64,000 nt of DNA. It comes from Paenibacillus allorhizosphaerae. GTDB lineage: Bacteria > Bacillota > Bacilli > Paenibacillales > NBRC-103111. The notes under the pieces are model-generated. The model did not search any database. It was not told where the DNA came from and was given only the letters and a program-made list of their open reading frames with translations. Below are positions 16,240 through 25,112 of this stretch, in pieces. Location: the NCBI RefSeq assembly GCF_910594985.1, contig NZ_CAJVCE010000004.1:62001-126000 (forward strand), written 5' to 3'. The position numbers were made by a program, and so were the translations under genes. Numbering within the stretch: the first letter of the stretch is position 1; each line of letters begins with the position of its first letter.

Positions 16240-16296
16240 CATGAGAGCGTGTCCTCGGGCTGCATGGCGTCAGCTCATGCGCCCGAGGACAAACGC
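16240..16296. repeat. long hairpin, copy 2 of a related pair
   Basis: CATGAGAGCGTGTC (16240-16253) leads into a perfect 10-bp stem GTCCTCGGGC / GCCCGAGGAC, with an inner GCATG/CATGC stem around a nine-base loop. An outer GCGT/ACGC pairing lies past a two-base AA bulge. Flanks match copy 1 while the stem bases differ but stay paired. It begins 44 bases after the icd stop. Confidence 0.65.
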
Positions 16297-16339
16297 GTTC
16301 CTTGCACTATAACCCCATTGGAGCACGAGACTTGGAGGA

Positions 16340-17635
16340 TTAGAAATTTTTGATAATTTGATTTGCGAACTCGGAGCACTTCACTTCCGTTGCGCCTTCC
16401 ATCAAGCGAGCAAAGTCATAAGTGACGGTCTTGTTGTTGATCGCCGTTTCCATCCCTTTGTAGATCAGATCCGCCGCTTCGAGCCAGCCCAAGTGTTCAA
16501 GCATCATAACGCCGGACAAAATAACGGAACCCGGGTTAACGACGTCAAGACCGGCATATTTCGGAGCCGTACCATGCGTAGCTTCGAAGATCGCATGACC
16601 GGTTACATAGTTAATGTTAGCGCCCGGTGCGATACCGATGCCGCCGACTTGAGCAGCCAGCGCGTCGGACAAGTAGTCGCCATTCAGGTTCAACGTCGCG
16701 ATCACGTCGAAGTCGGTTGGGCGAGTCAATACTTGCTGCAGCGCGATGTCAGCGATCGCGTCCTTAATGATGATTTTGCCGGCAGCTTCCGCTTCTTTTT
16801 GCGCTTGGTTAGCAGCGTCAGTGCCTTGTGCTTCTTTAATTTTATCGTATTGCGCCCAAGTGAACGTTTTGTCGCCGAATTCTTGCTCGGCAAGCTCATA
16901 GCCCCAGTTTTTGAACGCACCTTCGGTAAACTTCATGATGTTGCCTTTGTGTACGAGCGTTACGCTCTTCCGGTTATGCTCGATGGCATACTCGATAGCC
17001 GCGCGAATCAAACGCTTGGAACCTTCGGAGGAAACCGGCTTCACGCCGATACCGGACGTTTCCGGAAAGCGGATTTTCTTCACGCCCATTTCATTTTGCA
17101 GGAACGCAAGCACTTTCTTCACTTCTTCGGAACCGGCAGCCCACTCGATGCCGGCATAAATATCTTCCGTATTCTCGCGGAAAATAACCATGTCTACCAG
17201 CTCAGGACGTTTCACCGGGGAAGGTACGCCTTTGAAATAGCGAACTGGACGGGAACAAACATACAAGTCAAGCTCTTGACGCAGTGCCACGTTCAGGGAG
17301 CGGATCCCGCCGCCAATCGGCGTAGTCAACGGTCCTTTGATCGCAACGATGTACTCACGAATCGCCGTTAGCGTATCGGCAGGCAGCCAGTTGTTGAACT
17401 GGTTGAACGCTTTTTCGCCGGCAAATACTTCGTACCAAGCAATCTTCTTCTCGCCTTTGTATGCCTTCTCTACCGCTGCGTCAAGCACGCGCTTGGAAGC
17501 TGCCCAAATGTCCGGGCCTGTACCGTCACCCTCGATGAAAGGGATGATCGGGTTGTTCGGAACGTTCAATTTGCCGTTCGTAATGGTAATGCGCTCGCCT
17601 TCCGTAGGCAGTGCGTATTGTTCGAATTGTGCCAT
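16340..17635 (-). CDS. icd: isocitrate dehydrogenase (NADP)
   Basis: A 431-residue NADP-dependent isocitrate dehydrogenase (CitC type), oxidatively decarboxylating isocitrate to 2-oxoglutarate. The substrate loop around Ser in [18 protein letters not shown] is present, as are [14 protein letters not shown] and [16 protein letters not shown], whose Lys-Tyr pair indicates NADP preference. The start MAQFEQ at 17635 is preceded by CGAGGAGGTTTACATAACC; the reading frame extends further without a ribosome site. It lies downstream of citZ with a 346-base gap that contains a promoter-like sequence. Confidence 0.97.
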   Translation of the reverse strand: MAQFEQYALPTEGERITITNGKLNVPNNPIIPFIEGDGTGPDIWAASKRVLDAAVEKAYKGEKKIAWYEVFAGEKAFNQFNNWLPADTLTAIREYIVAIKGPLTTPIGGGIRSLNVALRQELDLYVCSRPVRYFKGVPSPVKRPELVDMVIFRENTEDIYAGIEWAAGSEEVKKVLAFLQNEMGVKKIRFPETSGIGVKPVSSEGSKRLIRAAIEYAIEHNRKSVTLVHKGNIMKFTEGAFKNWGYELAEQEFGDKTFTWAQYDKIKEAQGTDAANQAQKEAEAAGKIIIKDAIADIALQQVLTRPTDFDVIATLNLNGDYLSDALAAQVGGIGIAPGANINYVTGHAIFEATHGTAPKYAGLDVVNPGSVILSGVMMLEHLGWLEAADLIYKGMETAINNKTVTYDFARLMEGATEVKCSEFANQIIKNF

Positions 17636-17981
17636 GGTTATGTAAACCTCCTCGTATTGGTTGCCAGCAAGCTGACGATGGATTTTGCCAAGGATCAACG
17701 GCTTTGCGGTCCTGTAGACGGCACCCGTTTGTTAGTTAACAACTGACATTCATTGACCCAATGTAACGGTTGCAACGCAGTTCACGCGAAGTATACAGAG
17801 CCCTTTCGCAACTGTGACATCAGGCTTGCCGCTGTCAGTTGTTGTCCTTGAGATATGCTTTCATTATGACTCAAAAATGAACGGGAGCCGCGGCGCGAGT
17901 ACCCGCCCCTTGAATAAGGGACGAGTGCATGCGAGCACCGCAGCAGCCCGTTGGCAGCTGCTAGTCAAAGACAGTCCCCGA
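17636..17981. other. citZ-icd intergenic region
   Basis: No convincing gene. Just after the citZ stop there is a GC-rich, partly self-complementary stretch (17880-17970, including AGCAGC/GCTGCT) without a T run. The icd promoter candidate lies at 17790-17818. Confidence 0.5.
17790..17818 (-). promoter_or_regulatory. candidate sigma-A promoter of icd
   Basis: Minus strand: GTCACA (17813-17818), 17-base spacer, TATACT (17790-17795), about 155 bases upstream of the icd start. Confidence 0.5.
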
Positions 17982-19094
17982 TTAGCGCTTCTCGATCGGG
18001 ATATATGCTTGATGCGACGGGCCTGTGTACTCCGCGCGAGGACGAATCAGGCGGTTATTCTCGTACTGCTCGAGAATGTGCGCCGTCCAACCCGAAGTAC
18101 GGCTGATCGCAAAGATCGGCGTAAACAAGTCACGCGGAATTTCCAGCGAAGTGTACACGGACGCGGAGTAGAAATCTACGTTCGGCTTCAAGCCTTTTTG
18201 TCCGGTTACGATGTCTTCGATTTGGATCGACATGTTGTACCAGTTCATGTTGCCTGTAATTTTGCCGAGCTCTTGGGACATCTTTTGCAGATGCTTCGCG
18301 CGAGGGTCGCCGTTTTTATAGACGCGATGACCAAAGCCCATGATCTTCTCTTTGTTCGCGAGCTTCTCATTGATGTAGTTCGTTACGTTATCGGCCGTGC
18401 CGATTTCTTCCAGCATCGCCATCACCGCTTCGTTGGCACCGCCGTGCAGCGGTCCTTTCAACGCGCCGATCGCCGAAGTAACGCCGGAATAAATGTCGGA
18501 CAGCGTAGCTACGGTTACGCGAGCCGCGAAGGTGGAAGCGTTAAGCTCATGGTCCGCATGAAGCACGAGCGCTTTGTCCAGCGCTTCAACCGCAACTTTG
18601 TCAGGCTGCTTCCCTGTCAGCATGTACAGGAAGTTTTCGGAGATCGAAACGCCGGATTTCGGTGCGATTGGCTCTTGGCCAGCACGAATGCGCGCGAAAG
18701 CCGCAATAACCGTCGGCAGCTGAGCTTGCAGTTTTTTCGCTTTGCGCAGGTTCGCTTCCGTGCTCATATCGTTTGCTTCCGCATCGTACAGCGCCAAGCT
18801 GGAAACGGCGCTGCGAAGGGCAGCCATAGAGTTAACGTCTTTCGGGTAGAGCTTGATTTGATCGATGATTTGCTGAGGAATTTGAGCATATCCGCTCAAC
18901 TCGATGACCAGATGGTCCAATTCGGAGCGATTCGGCAGCTTGCCGTACCATAACAGATACACTACCTCTTCGAATGTGGCGTTCTCCGCAAGGTCGTCGA
19001 TGTTGATGCCGCGATAGGTTAGCACACCGTCAATGATCGAGCTGATGGAGGACGTTGTGGCTACAATTCCTTCCAAACCTTTGGTAGCTGTCAA
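17982..19094 (-). CDS. citZ: citrate synthase
   Basis: A 370-residue citrate synthase of the short bacterial type, condensing acetyl-CoA and oxaloacetate. Typical motifs are DGVLTYRGINIDDL near the N-terminus, HADHELNASTFAARV (catalytic His), GPLHGGANEAVM (second His), GFGHRVYKNGDPRA and RPRAEYTGP at the end. A TTG start at 19094 was chosen because AAAGGAGAG lies eight bases ahead; an ATG at 19124 lacks a ribosome site. It is the first TCA gene in the order citZ, icd, mdh. A promoter and a CcpC-type box lie upstream. Confidence 0.96.
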   Translation of the reverse strand: MTATKGLEGIVATTSSISSIIDGVLTYRGINIDDLAENATFEEVVYLLWYGKLPNRSELDHLVIELSGYAQIPQQIIDQIKLYPKDVNSMAALRSAVSSLALYDAEANDMSTEANLRKAKKLQAQLPTVIAAFARIRAGQEPIAPKSGVSISENFLYMLTGKQPDKVAVEALDKALVLHADHELNASTFAARVTVATLSDIYSGVTSAIGALKGPLHGGANEAVMAMLEEIGTADNVTNYINEKLANKEKIMGFGHRVYKNGDPRAKHLQKMSQELGKITGNMNWYNMSIQIEDIVTGQKGLKPNVDFYSASVYTSLEIPRDLFTPIFAISRTSGWTAHILEQYENNRLIRPRAEYTGPSHQAYIPIEKR

Positions 19095-19132
19095 GATAAT
19101 CTCTCCTTTTGCGTTCAATTGCACATAAGTCT

Positions 19133-19161
19133 ACTATAATTGATTTAGAAGACAATGTGAA
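19133..19161 (-). promoter_or_regulatory. sigma-A promoter of citZ
   Basis: Minus strand: TTCACA (19156-19161), 17-base spacer, TATAGT (19133-19138), about 40 bases upstream of the citZ start. Confidence 0.7.
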
Positions 19162-19172
19162 CAAATTCAGAC

Positions 19173-19187
19173 ATAAAAGTTCATTAT
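19173..19187 (-). promoter_or_regulatory. CcpC-type box upstream of citZ
   Basis: Minus strand ATAATGAACTTTTAT fits the CcpC dyad ATAA-N7-TTAT exactly. It ends 11 bases upstream of the -35 box. CcpC is known in B. subtilis to repress citZ and citB in response to citrate. The ccpC gene is not in this window. Confidence 0.6.
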
Positions 19188-19274
19188 CAGCATCATAGAA
19201 AAAACTTCTGATCAAAAATATTCGTTGATCCCGCGCCGTTTTTGAGAAACCGGCTGCTCGTGACCAGCAAGAAA

Positions 19275-19310
19275 CCGGTGGCTGGATGCAACAATTCTTG
19301 CTGCCACCGG
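19275..19310 (-). terminator. hairpin between fxsA and citZ
   Basis: CCGGTGGC / GCCACCGG stem with a 20-base loop, followed on the minus strand by TTTCTTG. It could end transcription coming from fxsA, but the T run is weak and it lies only 110 bases upstream of the citZ promoter. Confidence 0.45.
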
Positions 19311-19416
19311 GAACATGGTCCGCGTCATTTCCCCTGTAAAAGCATTTTCTAATTGCTGTTAATTTATACTGAAACTTGTCGGATATTCCGCTTTGTTTCG
19401 ACCGTTTCGACAACTT

Positions 19417-19812
19417 TTACTCCCGCCAGAAAAAGGAGTAGCTGCCTGTCCCGATCCGTTTTCGGATAATAGCCAAAATCCAACGTTTAAATATTGGCCG
19501 CGTGACCGGGAAGACCATCAGGAAGCCCAACACATCCGTTAAAAAGCCCGGGGACATCAAGAAAAGCCCGCCGGCAAAAATCGCGATTCCGTCGAGGATG
19601 GAATCGGTCGGAATGGCCCCGACGGACAGCTGCTGCCTGGCGTACACCCATACTTTGCGGCCCTCCCGGCGGGCGAGCCATGCCCCCAGAAAACCGGTCA
19701 GCACAATCAGAGCGAACGTCTGCCAGCCGCCGATCAGCTTTCCCATCTCAAACAGTCCCCATATTTCAATGGCGGGAACCAGGATAAGCGCAATAACAAT
19801 GATACGAAACAT
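19417..19812 (-). CDS. fxsA: FxsA family membrane protein
   Basis: A 131-residue FxsA-family integral membrane protein. Hydrophobic segments are at about 3-22, 28-47 and 75-100. The family pattern ALILVPAIEIWGLFEMG, then LTGFLGAWLARREG and FAGGLFLMSPGFLTDVLGF is clear. FxsA of E. coli relieves F-plasmid exclusion of phage T7; its normal role is unknown. The B. subtilis homologue is also found between pyk and citZ. Six bases separate it from the upstream thioesterase, so the two are co-transcribed. Confidence 0.88.
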   Translation of the reverse strand: MFRIIVIALILVPAIEIWGLFEMGKLIGGWQTFALIVLTGFLGAWLARREGRKVWVYARQQLSVGAIPTDSILDGIAIFAGGLFLMSPGFLTDVLGFLMVFPVTRPIFKRWILAIIRKRIGTGSYSFFWRE

Positions 19813-19818
19813 AAAAGC

Positions 19819-20217
19819 TCAGCTCCATTTCTGAAGAAGTGCAAACAGTTCCGGCGCTTCCTTGTCAATGCGGACCGGTTTCCAGTCCCGATTCAGCCAT
19901 ACGTGCTTCGTTCCTCCACTGACGAGCAGTTCATCCCCTCTTTTGATCTCGCACGCAAATTGAAGGCGAAGATTCGTAAAATCGACAATGCGCGTAGCGA
20001 TGGTGATCCGGTCATCGTACCGGGCCGGTTGGCGGAACTTGAGTTCCGCTTCAATGACCGGCAGCAGCAGTCCTTTTTCCTCCAGGGTGCGGTAAGTCAT
20101 CCCCATCTCGCGGATCATCTCGGTTCGGCCGATCTCGAACCAATTCAAATAGTTGGCATGGTACACGACGCCCATCTGATCGGTCTCCTGGTAACGAACG
20201 CGAAGCTCATGTGTAAA
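19819..20217 (-). CDS. YbgC/4HBT-type acyl-CoA thioesterase
   Basis: A 132-residue hotdog-fold thioesterase, hydrolysing acyl-CoA thioesters. The catalytic Asp lies in RYQETDQMGVVYHANYLNWF, the hallmark of the YbgC group. The start at 20217 gives the usual family length and has AAAGGAGG ahead, though at a longish 11-base spacing. The same frame remains open for another 59 codons upstream without a ribosome site; that part is not counted as coding. It sits between pyk and fxsA on the same strand. Confidence 0.88.
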   Translation of the reverse strand, partial: FTHELRVRYQETDQMGVVYHANYLNWFEIGRTEMIREMGMTYRTLEEKGLLLPVIEAELKFRQPARYDDRITIATRIVDFTNLRLQFACEIKRGDELLVSGGTKHVWLNRDWKPVRIDKEAPELFALLQKWS

Positions 20218-20461
20218 CATCGTCGCAGCAGCCTCCTTTTGTTGCCATATATCGAATGGCGCAAGTTGACTTCCCCAGACGATATGCCCGAAATCGAAAG
20301 AGCGAAACCGTTCTTCGATTTCGCTCCCCCATTCGTAATATACAAGATACGCTGCTTCCTGCTTGTCCAATACCATTTTGTTGAAACGCGACAAGCTTCG
20401 AATAACCGACTGCTTGTTGCCCTTCTTGAAGCGATCGCTCCTGCTCGGAAGCTGCCTTCAA

Positions 20462-22219
20462 TTACAGTACGCGTGCGCGGCCGGAGTAAATAACGCCTAC
20501 TTCCGGATAAATCGATACTTCGGCGCCGTCTTTCAAAATTTCAGTCGCGCCATCGACGCCCACGATAACCGGTTTGCTCAGGCTGATGCCGACAACAGCC
20601 GCGTGGGACGTAATGCCGCCAGTCTCGGTAATGACGGCCGCCGCCTTCTCGAAAGCAGGCATATATTCTTTGTCCGTCGTTAACGTAACAAGAATGCAGC
20701 CTTCGGAAGCTTTGGACAGCGCTTCTTCCGCCGTGCGAGCCGTAACGACTTTACCGGTGGCAATTTGCGTGCCGATTCCTTGGCCCTTGGCGATCATTTC
20801 GCCGATTTGATGCACCTTGATCAGGTTCGTCGTTCCGGAGCGGCCTACCGGTACGCCGGCCGTAATCACGACATGGTCGCCCAAGCTGACGAGACCAGCC
20901 TTAACGCTCATATCGACCGCATGCTCGAACAGTTGGTCGGTGGAAGTGCAAGACTCGCCCTTGATCGGCGTTACGCCCCATACGAGCGACAACCGACGAA
21001 GCACGCGCTCATCCGGCGTAACGGCAATGATCGGCGCTTTCGGGCGATACTTGGACACCATCCGCGCTGTATATCCGCTCTCCGTAGCGGTAAGAATCGC
21101 TTTGGCGTCCAGATCCAGCGCGGAGTTCGCTACCGCTTGCGAGATTGCCTCCGTTACCGTCCGCTGCTGGGCGTTGCTTTGACGAACGAAAATTTCACGA
21201 TGCTCCAGCGCCGTTTCCGTGCGCTCGGCGATGCGAGCCATCGTCAGTACGGATTCGATCGGGTATTTCCCTGCCGCGGTTTCCCCGGACAGCATAACCG
21301 CATCCGTTCCGTCGAAGATCGCATTCGCCACGTCGCTCGCTTCCGCACGGGTCGGGCGAGGGTTGCGCTGCATGGAATCGAGCATCATCGTCGCGGTAAT
21401 AACCGGTTTGCCGGCTTGGTTACATTTTTTGATCATCGCCTTTTGCACGATCGGTACGTCTTCGGCCGGAATTTCCACGCCCAAGTCGCCGCGAGCTACC
21501 ATCAGGCCGTCGGACACTTCAAGAATTTCATCGAGGTTGTCCACGCCTTCCTGATTTTCGATTTTGGAGATGATTTGAATATGCTTCGCGTTGTGGCGCT
21601 CCAAAATTTCGCGGATTTCGATGACATCGCTTGCCTTGCGCACGAAAGAAGCAGCGATAAAGTCAACACCCTGCTGAATGCCGAAAATAATGTCGTTTGC
21701 ATCCTTTTCGGTAATCCCCGGCAAATTGATTTTCACGCCAGGCACGTTAACGCCTTTTTTCCCGCCGAGCAATCCGCCGTTTTTGATGCGGCATACAATG
21801 TCCGTGCCGCGAATATCTTCTACCGTCAGCCCGATGAGGCCGTCGTCGATCAGAATGGTGGAACCGATCTTCACGTCTTTATAAAGATCCTTGTATGTAA
21901 TGTATACGCGCTCCGCATCCCCGATAATCTCTTCGGTCGTTAACGTGATCAGGTTGTCCTGCACGAGTTCGACCTTTTGATCGTCTTTCAGCTTGCCCGT
22001 ACGAATTTCCGGGCCTTTGGTATCGAGCAAAATCGCTACATTTTTGCCCAGCTCCTGACAAGCCTGACGCACATTCTTGATTCGATTCCCGTGCTCTTCA
22101 AAGTCGCCGTGGGAGAAGTTGAGCCGGGCGACGTTCATCCCGGCTTCGATCAATTTTTTGAACATGTCCAGCGATTCGCTCACCGGACCGATCGTACATA
22201 CAATTTTGGTTTTACGCAT
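20462..22219 (-). CDS. pyk: pyruvate kinase
   Basis: A 585-residue pyruvate kinase, the length of the B. subtilis enzyme. It begins [19 protein letters not shown] and carries the conserved phosphate and metal segments ([32 protein letters not shown]) plus a C-terminal PEP-utiliser-like domain (about 480-585) with the swivelling motif [21 protein letters not shown]. The start at 22219 follows GGAGGGTAACCCTAACC. It overlaps the accA end by eight bases. In B. subtilis pfkA lies between these genes; here it is missing. Confidence 0.97.
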   Translation of the reverse strand: MRKTKIVCTIGPVSESLDMFKKLIEAGMNVARLNFSHGDFEEHGNRIKNVRQACQELGKNVAILLDTKGPEIRTGKLKDDQKVELVQDNLITLTTEEIIGDAERVYITYKDLYKDVKIGSTILIDDGLIGLTVEDIRGTDIVCRIKNGGLLGGKKGVNVPGVKINLPGITEKDANDIIFGIQQGVDFIAASFVRKASDVIEIREILERHNAKHIQIISKIENQEGVDNLDEILEVSDGLMVARGDLGVEIPAEDVPIVQKAMIKKCNQAGKPVITATMMLDSMQRNPRPTRAEASDVANAIFDGTDAVMLSGETAAGKYPIESVLTMARIAERTETALEHREIFVRQSNAQQRTVTEAISQAVANSALDLDAKAILTATESGYTARMVSKYRPKAPIIAVTPDERVLRRLSLVWGVTPIKGESCTSTDQLFEHAVDMSVKAGLVSLGDHVVITAGVPVGRSGTTNLIKVHQIGEMIAKGQGIGTQIATGKVVTARTAEEALSKASEGCILVTLTTDKEYMPAFEKAAAVITETGGITSHAAVVGISLSKPVIVGVDGATEILKDGAEVSIYPEVGVIYSGRARVL

Positions 22220-23192
22220 GGTTAGGGTTACCCTCCTGAATAGTGGTGAAGCGGCCGATTTTTCTGAATTTCGCATATCGGTCTTCAATAAGTTGAGTTT
22301 CTGTCATTTTGGAAAGCTCCTGCAGATTCGTCCACAGCACCTGCTTGATTGCCTCGGCCTGCACGACGATATCCCGATGGGCGCCGCCCTTCGGTTCCGG
22401 AATAATGCCTTCGATAACTCCGAGTTTCAATATTTCGTCGGCTGTAATTTTCATCGCTTCCGCCGCTTCCATCGATTTCGAAGCATCTCTGTAAATAATC
22501 GAAGCTGCGCCCTCGGGCGTAATCGCCGAGTAAATGGCGTTCTCGAGCATAAATACGCGGTTGCCCACGCCAAGCGCCAATGCGCCGCCGCTGCCGCCTT
22601 CGCCGATGACGACGCAAACGATCGGAACGCGCATGGACGACATTTCCATCAAATTGCGGGCAATCGCCTCGCCTTGGTTGCGCTCTTCCGCGGCGCTTCC
22701 GGGATAAGCGCCCTTCGTATCAATGAAGGTAATGATCGGCCGCTTGAACTTGTTCGCCTGTTGCATCAGGCGAAGCGATTTGCGGTATCCTTCCGGATGC
22801 GGGCTCCCGAAATGGCGGGCGATGTTATCCTTCGTATCTTTTCCCTTTTGATGCCCGACAATCGTCACAGGCACGCCGTTCAGCCGGGCCACGCCGCCGA
22901 CGATCGCCAAATCGTCGCTGAACATCCGGTCGCCGTGCAGCTCGATAAAATCCGTGAAAATGTGCTGAATGTAATCCAGCGTCGTCGGACGCTGCGGATG
23001 GCGCGCAATTTGCATCTTTTGCGAAGTGTTCAAGTTGCTGTAGAGCTCCGCTTCTTGCTGCTTGTAACGCTTCTCCAAAAGGGCGATCTCATCGGAAAAA
23101 TCGATCTGCTTGTCTTGGCTGATTTTTTTCAAATCTTCGATTTTCTCACGTACTTCAATGAGCGGTTGTTCAAACGGCAATTCAGCTGCCAA
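22212..23192 (-). CDS. accA: acetyl-CoA carboxylase carboxyltransferase, alpha subunit
   Basis: A 326-residue alpha subunit of the carboxyltransferase that, with AccD, transfers carboxyl from biotin to acetyl-CoA for fatty-acid synthesis. Features are the N-terminal coiled-coil ([20 protein letters not shown]), [40 protein letters not shown] and the oxyanion-type glycine segment [20 protein letters not shown]. It overlaps accD by 11 bases and pyk by eight, so the three are tightly coupled. Confidence 0.97.
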   Translation of the reverse strand: MAAELPFEQPLIEVREKIEDLKKISQDKQIDFSDEIALLEKRYKQQEAELYSNLNTSQKMQIARHPQRPTTLDYIQHIFTDFIELHGDRMFSDDLAIVGGVARLNGVPVTIVGHQKGKDTKDNIARHFGSPHPEGYRKSLRLMQQANKFKRPIITFIDTKGAYPGSAAEERNQGEAIARNLMEMSSMRVPIVCVVIGEGGSGGALALGVGNRVFMLENAIYSAITPEGAASIIYRDASKSMEAAEAMKITADEILKLGVIEGIIPEPKGGAHRDIVVQAEAIKQVLWTNLQELSKMTETQLIEDRYAKFRKIGRFTTIQEGNPNHA

Positions 23193-24108
23193 TTTCCGTC
23201 ACCTCCTGGAGCGAGTGCATCGCAAGAAGACGCGACAACGTACTGCGCATTTCTTTGCGGTGGGTTACCATATCAAGCTGACCGTGCGCCAAGTTGAACT
23301 CCGCCGTCTGGAAGTTTTCCGGCAGCTTTTGCCGAATCGTTTGCTCGATGACCCTGCGTCCGGTAAAGCCGAAAGAGGCGCCCGGCTCAGCGATAATGTA
23401 ATCGCCTAATGTTGCAAAGCTGGCCGTCACACCGCCGAACGTAGGGTCCGTGATGACGGAAATATAAAGCCCGCCCTGCTCGTTCAGCTTCGCCAAAGCC
23501 GCGCTCGTCTTGGCCATTTGCATCAAGCTTAAAATGCTCTCATGCATCCTAGCGCCGCCGGAAGTAGAAAAAATGAGTAGCGGAAGCTTTTTTTCGATGG
23601 CTTGCTCGATCGCATTGGTCACTTTCTCGCCGACAACGGAACCGAGCGAACCGCCCATGAAATCAAAGCTCATGACCGCCGCAACCACGCGATAGCCGCC
23701 AATGGTTCCTTCACCGGTTATAACGGCGTCATTCATCCCGGTAGCGTCGACGCTTTTGGCATATTTTTCTTTGTAATCCGGGAAATTGAGCGGGTCTTCA
23801 GACGCCATGTCACTGTCATACTCTTGGAATTGACCTTCGTCCATTATCATTTGAATACGCTCAACTGCGTTCAGCTTGTAATGATAGTCGCACGCCGTAC
23901 ATACTTTTAAATTTTTATCCAGCTCTTTGTTGTACTGGATCGTTCCGCACCTTGGGCACTTGTTCATCAAGCCTTCCGGAATTTCACGCCTGGGCCGTTC
24001 CTCCGGAACGTCCAATTGTCCGTCGACCACCGGGTTCTGCACAGGCCTGCTTGTTGAAGGAACGGTGGCGTACTTTCTTTTCTTCTGGAATAAGTCTTTG
24101 AATTGCAT
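23182..24108 (-). CDS. accD: acetyl-CoA carboxylase carboxyltransferase, beta subunit
   Basis: A 308-residue beta subunit. An N-terminal four-cysteine zinc ribbon (CPRCG, then CTACDYHY, about 51-75) is followed by the crotonase-fold carboxyltransferase domain with [37 protein letters not shown] and [16 protein letters not shown]. The start at 24108 follows GAGGTGTAGTTC. It forms an operon with accA and pyk. Confidence 0.97.
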   Translation of the reverse strand: MQFKDLFQKKRKYATVPSTSRPVQNPVVDGQLDVPEERPRREIPEGLMNKCPRCGTIQYNKELDKNLKVCTACDYHYKLNAVERIQMIMDEGQFQEYDSDMASEDPLNFPDYKEKYAKSVDATGMNDAVITGEGTIGGYRVVAAVMSFDFMGGSLGSVVGEKVTNAIEQAIEKKLPLLIFSTSGGARMHESILSLMQMAKTSAALAKLNEQGGLYISVITDPTFGGVTASFATLGDYIIAEPGASFGFTGRRVIEQTIRQKLPENFQTAEFNLAHGQLDMVTHRKEMRSTLSRLLAMHSLQEVTEIGS

Positions 24109-24194
24109 GAACTACACCTCGCCCTACGGTTTTAAACCTGTCCAAAATGAAGAAAAGCTTCTGGATCGAAGCACTTTTAAATGAGAAACAGTAT

Positions 24195-24386
24195 TTATGA
24201 TCGATGCAAAATGGAGTTCAGCACTTCCTGCACTTCTTCCACTTCGCCTTCGGGTACCACGATTTCGAATTGGTTCTTTGTCATGTTGATTGCCCTAACC
24301 TGTACAAGAAATCCCTCTTCCGTAAGTCTTTGCTTGATTTTATCAGCAATTTTCGCGGTCGGAGCGATATAAATAACCGTCCACAT
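24195..24386 (-). CDS. conserved small protein upstream of accD
   Basis: A 63-residue protein starting MWTVIYIAPTAKIADKIKQR behind GGGAGGTC. The alternation of hydrophobic and charged residues (strand, helix, strand, strand, helix) suggests a small ferredoxin-like fold. The helix EGEVEEVQEVLNSIL ends the chain. No catalytic motif is visible and the function is unknown. It is 86 bases upstream of accD on the same strand and may be part of the acc transcript. Confidence 0.7.
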   Translation of the reverse strand: MWTVIYIAPTAKIADKIKQRLTEEGFLVQVRAINMTKNQFEIVVPEGEVEEVQEVLNSILHRS

Positions 24387-24505
24387 GAAAAAAGACCTCC
24401 CGAACATAATGCAATAATGATATCATAAGTCCACTTTTTCCCGCAACCGGAGCATCAAGGGGGCCGGAAGGTCTATTTCCAAGGATGGCTGTTGTTTCGG
24501 CTGCC

Positions 24506-25003
24506 TTATGCTTGACCCGAGGGGTTGTCCAATTCATCCTGATGCCGATGAGCGAGCCGGGCCGATGCCGCCGCGGCCAGTCCGGCGACCAGATCGTCCA
24601 GAAACACGTGAATTCCGGTAGGATGATCGTTCAATTCGCGGATGATGCCGATTTTTTTCTTGTCCAAATAGCCGAAGCTCGTCAGTCCGATCATGCCGTA
24701 CACATTCACGATGCCGAGCGCCAGTGTCTCGTCCACGCCGTAGAGCGGGGTATCGGCTTCCATGATCGCCTGCAGCGGCTGGGGCAGCATGTTATTCTCC
24801 GCAAGCTCGTCGAGTGCGATGCCCGTATGAAGAACGTACTGCACTTCGCGCTTTCCAAGCACATGCAGGACGCTGTCGATGCAGTGTTGTTTGGTCAGCT
24901 TTGGATTATAGGGAAGCTGCAGCGAAAGAACAATTTCCGCTATGCTGTCGACGGTAACGCCGCGTCTCTCCAAGCATTCGATAATCGTATCATCCTGAGT
25001 CAT
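24506..25003 (-). CDS. phosphatidylglycerophosphatase A family protein (YutG-like)
   Basis: A 165-residue protein of the PgpA family. The C-terminal part has YGVDETLALGIVNVYGMIGL and GIHVFLDDLVAGLAAAA, which correspond to conserved acidic segments of the family. It lacks the strong hydrophobic helices of E. coli PgpA and so resembles the soluble YutG group of Bacillus. The start at 25003 follows GGAGGCGTTGTTTTTT. A role in phospholipid synthesis is assumed from family only. Confidence 0.75.
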   Translation of the reverse strand: MTQDDTIIECLERRGVTVDSIAEIVLSLQLPYNPKLTKQHCIDSVLHVLGKREVQYVLHTGIALDELAENNMLPQPLQAIMEADTPLYGVDETLALGIVNVYGMIGLTSFGYLDKKKIGIIRELNDHPTGIHVFLDDLVAGLAAAASARLAHRHQDELDNPSGQA

Positions 25004-25112
25004 AAAAAACAACGCCTCCTCCGAAAGATCAGTAACGTGCGATATACGCTTTGCCGGCAGGAAGTCGCTCATTCGTGCGCGGGTTACTTAATCTATGCGG
25101 AGGAGGCTGGGA

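Noticed and set aside
16150-16290. Hairpins between icd and mdh as CRISPR repeats or terminators
   Set aside because: There are only two copies with different stem bases, so no CRISPR. No T runs follow them, and the real terminator is the separate hairpin at 16091-16126.
17814-18953. 379-codon plus-strand open frame
   Set aside because: It is antisense to citZ; same reasoning as for the other shadow frames.
20765-21943. 392-codon plus-strand open frame
   Set aside because: It is antisense to pyk and lacks start signals and protein-like patterning.
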